The notes beneath the pieces were generated by a model. It was not told where the DNA came from, ran no database searches, and saw nothing but the letters and a program-made list of their open reading frames with translations. The position numbers and the translations under genes were made by a program. From JBOHSA01 sp050732995 (lineage in GTDB: Bacteria > Gemmatimonadota > Gemmatimonadetes > Gemmatimonadales > GWC2-71-9), in assembly GCA_050732995.1 (NCBI GenBank), contig JBOHSA010000093.1, positions 1-9,708 of the forward strand: a stretch of 9,708 nt of DNA. The letters run 5' to 3'. Below, in pieces: positions 8,126-9,708 of the stretch (positions within the stretch are counted from its first letter, which is position 1; each line of letters opens with the position of its first letter).

Positions 8126-8199
8126 GACAGGCGGTCGGGCGGACAGGCGGTCGGAGAGCACCGGAGCAAACCGACCGCCCGACCGCCTGACCGCCTGTC
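8126..8199. repeat. Iterated-unit hairpin between tRNA-fMet and tRNA-Val
   Basis: The left region holds two perfect tandem copies of GGGCGGACAGGCGGTC (8121-8136 and 8137-8152). Arms 8126-8154 and 8171-8199 pair at 26 of 29 positions around a 16-nt loop. It is transcribed within the tRNA precursor and could be a processing stem. Confidence 0.85.
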
Positions 8200-8210
8200 T
8201 GGCTTCACGC

Positions 8211-8284
8211 GGGCGGTTAGCTCAGTTGGTTAGAGCGCCACGTTGACATCGTGGAGGTCACAAGTTCGAGTCTTGTACCGCCCA
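8211..8284 (+). tRNA. tRNA-Val(GAC)
   Basis: Acceptor GGGCGGT pairs with ACCGCCC, and anticodon stem CCACG/CGTGG encloses TTGACAT (anticodon GAC). The D-arm and T-arm are complete. The discriminator is A and no CCA is encoded. Confidence 0.95.
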
Positions 8285-8315
8285 TGTGCGTCTCAATGCC
8301 AGCCCGGTTTGAGAG

Positions 8316-8389
8316 GCGCCCATAGCTCAACTGGATAGAGCGCTTGACTACGGATCAAGAGGCTGGGGGTTCGAGTCCTCCTGGGCGCA
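8316..8389 (+). tRNA. tRNA-Arg(ACG)
   Basis: Acceptor GCGCCCA pairs with TGGGCGC, and anticodon stem CTTGA/TCAAG encloses CTACGGA (anticodon ACG, the A expected to be edited to inosine by TadA). T-stem GGGGG/CCTCC has one G-U. The discriminator is A. Confidence 0.95.
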
Positions 8390-8395
8390 TGAACG

Positions 8396-8465
8396 GCTAG
8401 ACGGCTAGGAGGTGGCAGGGTGTGGTTACTAGGCGTCTAGATGTCTGCACGTCTCGCCGTCTAGC
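8396..8465. repeat. CTAG-rich inverted repeat between tRNA-Arg and tRNA-Pro
   Basis: GCTAGACGGC (8396-8405) is exactly complemented by GCCGTCTAGC (8456-8465). The interior contains further CTAG-bearing 8-mers (CTAGGAGG, CTAGGCGT, CTAGATGT) that pair only loosely. It ends 5 nt before tRNA-Pro. Confidence 0.65.
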
Positions 8466-8469
8466 TCTT

Positions 8470-8544
8470 CGGGGCGTAGCGCAGCCCGGTTAGCGCGCCT
8501 GGTTCGGGACCAGGAGGTCGGTGGTTCAAATCCACTCGCCCCGA
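8470..8544 (+). tRNA. tRNA-Pro(CGG)
   Basis: Acceptor CGGGGCG pairs with CGCCCCG, including the C1-G72 pair typical of bacterial proline tRNAs. Anticodon stem CCTGG/CCAGG encloses TTCGGGA (anticodon CGG). The D-loop is one base longer than in E. coli. The discriminator is A. Confidence 0.95.
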
Positions 8545-8561
8545 CTCGTCAATGGCGGAAC

Positions 8562-8635
8562 GCGCCAGTAGCTCAGTTGGATAGAGCGTCGGCCTCCGGA
8601 GCCGAAGGTCGTGGGTTCGAATCCCGCCTGGCGCA
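8562..8635 (+). tRNA. tRNA-Arg(CCG)
   Basis: Acceptor GCGCCAG pairs with CTGGCGC, and anticodon stem TCGGC/GCCGA encloses CTCCGGA (anticodon CCG). The T-arm GTGGGTTCGAATCCCGC is complete. It is the last tRNA of the cluster. Downstream sequence is gene-poor and lacks an obvious terminator. Confidence 0.95.
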
Positions 8636-8994
8636 CTGAGTTACACAGCAGGGTAACAGTAGGGGTAACAAACGCAGGGGCCGTCCGCACCGCCATCAGT
8701 CGCGCCCAGCAGCTTCGCGTGCTGCTCTACCCGCTACTCCACTCCTTCGGCCCGATGACGTACGAGCTCCGAGATGGCCGTACACGCGCTTTACCATCGA
8801 ATCACCGCGGCGTTGCGCAACCTGAATACCGACCGGCAATTCGAGCGCATCGGGCGCGAACTCGGCGGCGTCGACGAGGATATCGACGAGGGCGAACTCG
8901 TCGGAGGACCGTCTCACCGGGACTGAGCTACGAGGCCCGTCCGCCTGGCCGCCCTCCTGATGGAAACAACCAGCAAACAACCAGGCGTACCGCC
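8636..8994. other. Gene-poor stretch after the tRNA cluster
   Basis: No recognisable gene is seen. The only candidate is a 50-residue acidic frame on the plus strand, 8774-8926 (starting MAVHALYHRITAALRN and rich in Asp/Glu and Gly after residue 30). It has no clear Shine-Dalgarno and I do not recognise it. Open frames on the opposite strand and in the other plus frame are Arg-rich and look like shadows. The position, directly 3' of a tRNA-Arg, is where integrated elements often sit, but no integrase or exact repeat of the tRNA 3' end is visible. Confidence 0.4.
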
Positions 8995-9186
8995 CTACGA
9001 GTGCCGTGGTAGGGGCGGACCGTGAGAAGGCAGATCGCGTATATCTGAAGCGACCACCTCCGGCACGGGTTCCTTGCCCGCGAGCCAATCCCGGACTTCA
9101 GTTGGGTACACTCCAAGCTTCTGGGCGAGCCGCACTTGCCCCCAGGCGATGCGCTGTAACTCACGCTTCAGTTGTGCGGGAGTCAA
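8995..9186 (-). CDS. Small XRE-type helix-turn-helix protein
   Basis: The 63-residue frame reads TPAQLKRELQRIAWGQVRLA then QKLGVYPTEVRDWLAGKEPVPEVV. This is the pattern of a lambda-repressor-like (XRE/Cro) HTH: the W-x-Q-x-x-L-A entry to helix 2, then G-V-x-x-x-x-V-x-x-W-L in the recognition helix. I chose the TTG at 9184-9186 as start because GGAGGG lies 4 nt upstream and the HTH family normally begins at this point. A longer frame to 9312 exists but its N-terminal part is low-complexity. The last 12 residues (PSHGPPLPRHS) are not family-like. DNA binding is inferred; targets are unknown. It is not obviously linked to groEL upstream or the tRNAs downstream. Confidence 0.6.
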   Translation of the reverse strand: MTPAQLKRELQRIAWGQVRLAQKLGVYPTEVRDWLAGKEPVPEVVASDIRDLPSHGPPLPRHS

Positions 9187-9346
9187 TGTTCCCTCCGATA
9201 GGCGGGCGGACCGTACCGCGTGACGAGCTGAGGCTCGCGCGGGTTCGCGTGCTCCCGGGCCATCTCCCTGGACAAAAATTGAGCGGATCGCCCAGGCGCT
9301 CCCGTATGACACCAGGGCCGTCGAGGGACTGCTGCGGCGCCGTCAT
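9161..9346 (-). CDS. Possible small hypothetical protein overlapping the HTH gene
   Basis: A 61-residue frame starts at an ATG (complement of 9344-9346) with a strong Shine-Dalgarno, AAGGAGAG, ending 4 nt upstream. Its 3' end overlaps the start of the XRE-type gene by 26 nt, so it could couple translation into it. The protein (starting TAPQQSLDGPGVIRERLGDP) matches nothing I recognise, and its second half is Ser/Arg/Thr-rich, more like non-coding sequence. The ribosome-binding site is the only good evidence. Confidence 0.3.
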   Translation of the reverse strand: MTAPQQSLDGPGVIRERLGDPLNFCPGRWPGSTRTRASLSSSRGTVRPPIGGNIDSRTTEA

Positions 9347-9474
9347 TGCTCTCTCCTTCACGACGGCCTACAGCATGAGCGACTGCTCCTACCCTAGGCA
9401 GTCCGGGCTCTGCCGCTACTCCTACTCCGACGTGACTCCTACGCTTGCCTGTGCGTGTTACACCATCTCGCCGA

Positions 9475-9708
9475 TCAGTACATCCCGCCCATGCCACCGC
9501 CGCCGGGCATCGAGGGCATCTTCTCCTTCTCCTTCTTCTCCACCACCACGCACTCGGTGGTGAGGAGCAGTCCCGCGATGGACGCGGCGTTCTGCAGCGC
9601 CGTGCGGGTGACCTTGGTGGGGTCGATGACGCCGGCCAAGACCAGATCCTCGTACTCGTTGGTCTGGGCGTTGTAGCCGTAGTTCAGCTTGGCCGACTCC
9701 TTCACCTT
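9475..9708 (-). CDS. groEL: Chaperonin GroEL, C-terminal part (truncated by window edge)
   Basis: GroEL (Hsp60) forms the double-ring ATP-dependent folding chamber with GroES. The 77 visible codons, running from the window edge to TGA at 9475-9477, match the end of the equatorial domain: GYNAQTNEYEDLVLAGVIDPTKVTRTALQNAASIAGLLLTTE, then a charged stretch KKEKEK. They close with the Gly/Met tail GGGGMGGMY characteristic of the flexible C-terminus lining the cavity. The gene continues off the right edge. Downstream (9187-9474) an imperfect stem GACTGC/GCAGTC (9381-9402) could be part of a terminator, but it lacks a T-tract. Confidence 0.97.
   Translation of the reverse strand, partial: KVKESAKLNYGYNAQTNEYEDLVLAGVIDPTKVTRTALQNAASIAGLLLTTECVVVEKKEKEKMPSMPGGGGMGGMY

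Noticed and set aside
8288..8318. Stem TCTCAA/TTGAGA just before tRNA-Arg(ACG)
   Set aside because: Only six base pairs with a 12-nt loop, running into the tRNA 5' end; not distinguishable from chance.
6487..8465. CRISPR array suggested by repeated short units and spacers
   Set aside because: Units are 7-16 bp, tandem without unique spacers, differ between sites, and no cas gene is present.
8611..9012. Plus-strand frame of 133 codons starting inside tRNA-Arg(CCG)
   Set aside because: It begins within the tRNA, becomes Arg-rich, and resembles no integrase or other family.

Overview
The window is about 65% GC. It looks like a chromosomal segment of a Gram-negative-type, high-GC bacterium. A Gemmatimonadota-like (FCB-group) organism fits best by inference. 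The reasons are a compact group-1-like sigma-70 core without region 1.1, a short ATP synthase epsilon of 82 residues without the C-terminal helical domain, a GroEL ending in a GGM-type tail, outer-membrane beta-barrel fragments and an MlaD-type tail. No rRNA or single-copy marker is present that would fix the phylum.

Layout. Positions 1-167 (minus) hold the 5' end of a secreted, probably outer-membrane, protein gene. Positions 326-4744 (minus) hold the F1 operon atpA-atpG-atpD-atpC, followed by an orphan C-terminal piece of a beta-barrel protein. Upstream of atpA, where atpH would often sit, is instead a coupled minus-strand group: a 5'-truncated MCE/MlaD-like tail (6213-6476), a Nudix hydrolase (5663-6205) and a degenerate-receiver/AraC-HTH regulator (4869-5666). 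Upstream of these is a principal-type sigma-70 gene (6585-7622, minus). Divergent from it, on the plus strand behind a near-consensus promoter, is a seven-gene tRNA cluster: Ala(GGC), Gly(GCC), fMet(CAU), Val(GAC), Arg(ACG), Pro(CGG), Arg(CCG). Beyond it is a gene-poor stretch with a small XRE-type HTH gene (minus), and the window ends in the 3' end of groEL (minus).

How it works together. This is largely housekeeping DNA: energy production, transcription initiation, translation and protein folding. Most protein genes here run on the minus strand with short gaps or 1-4 nt overlaps, so atpAGDC and the Nudix-regulator pair are each likely translationally coupled.

The structure not explained by the genes is of two kinds. 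First, a set of self-complementary elements, most of them built of short iterated units. Each has its own unit sequence. They lie after the sigma gene, before atpA, in tRNA spacers and, in frame, inside atpG. Second, two exact TGTGA-N6-TCACA dyads lie 19 and 20 nt upstream of the atpA and sigma start codons, with a 9/10 match near the left end. They suggest a shared CRP/FNR-family operator. A 16-G homopolymer inside the 5' part of the sigma gene is a further oddity.
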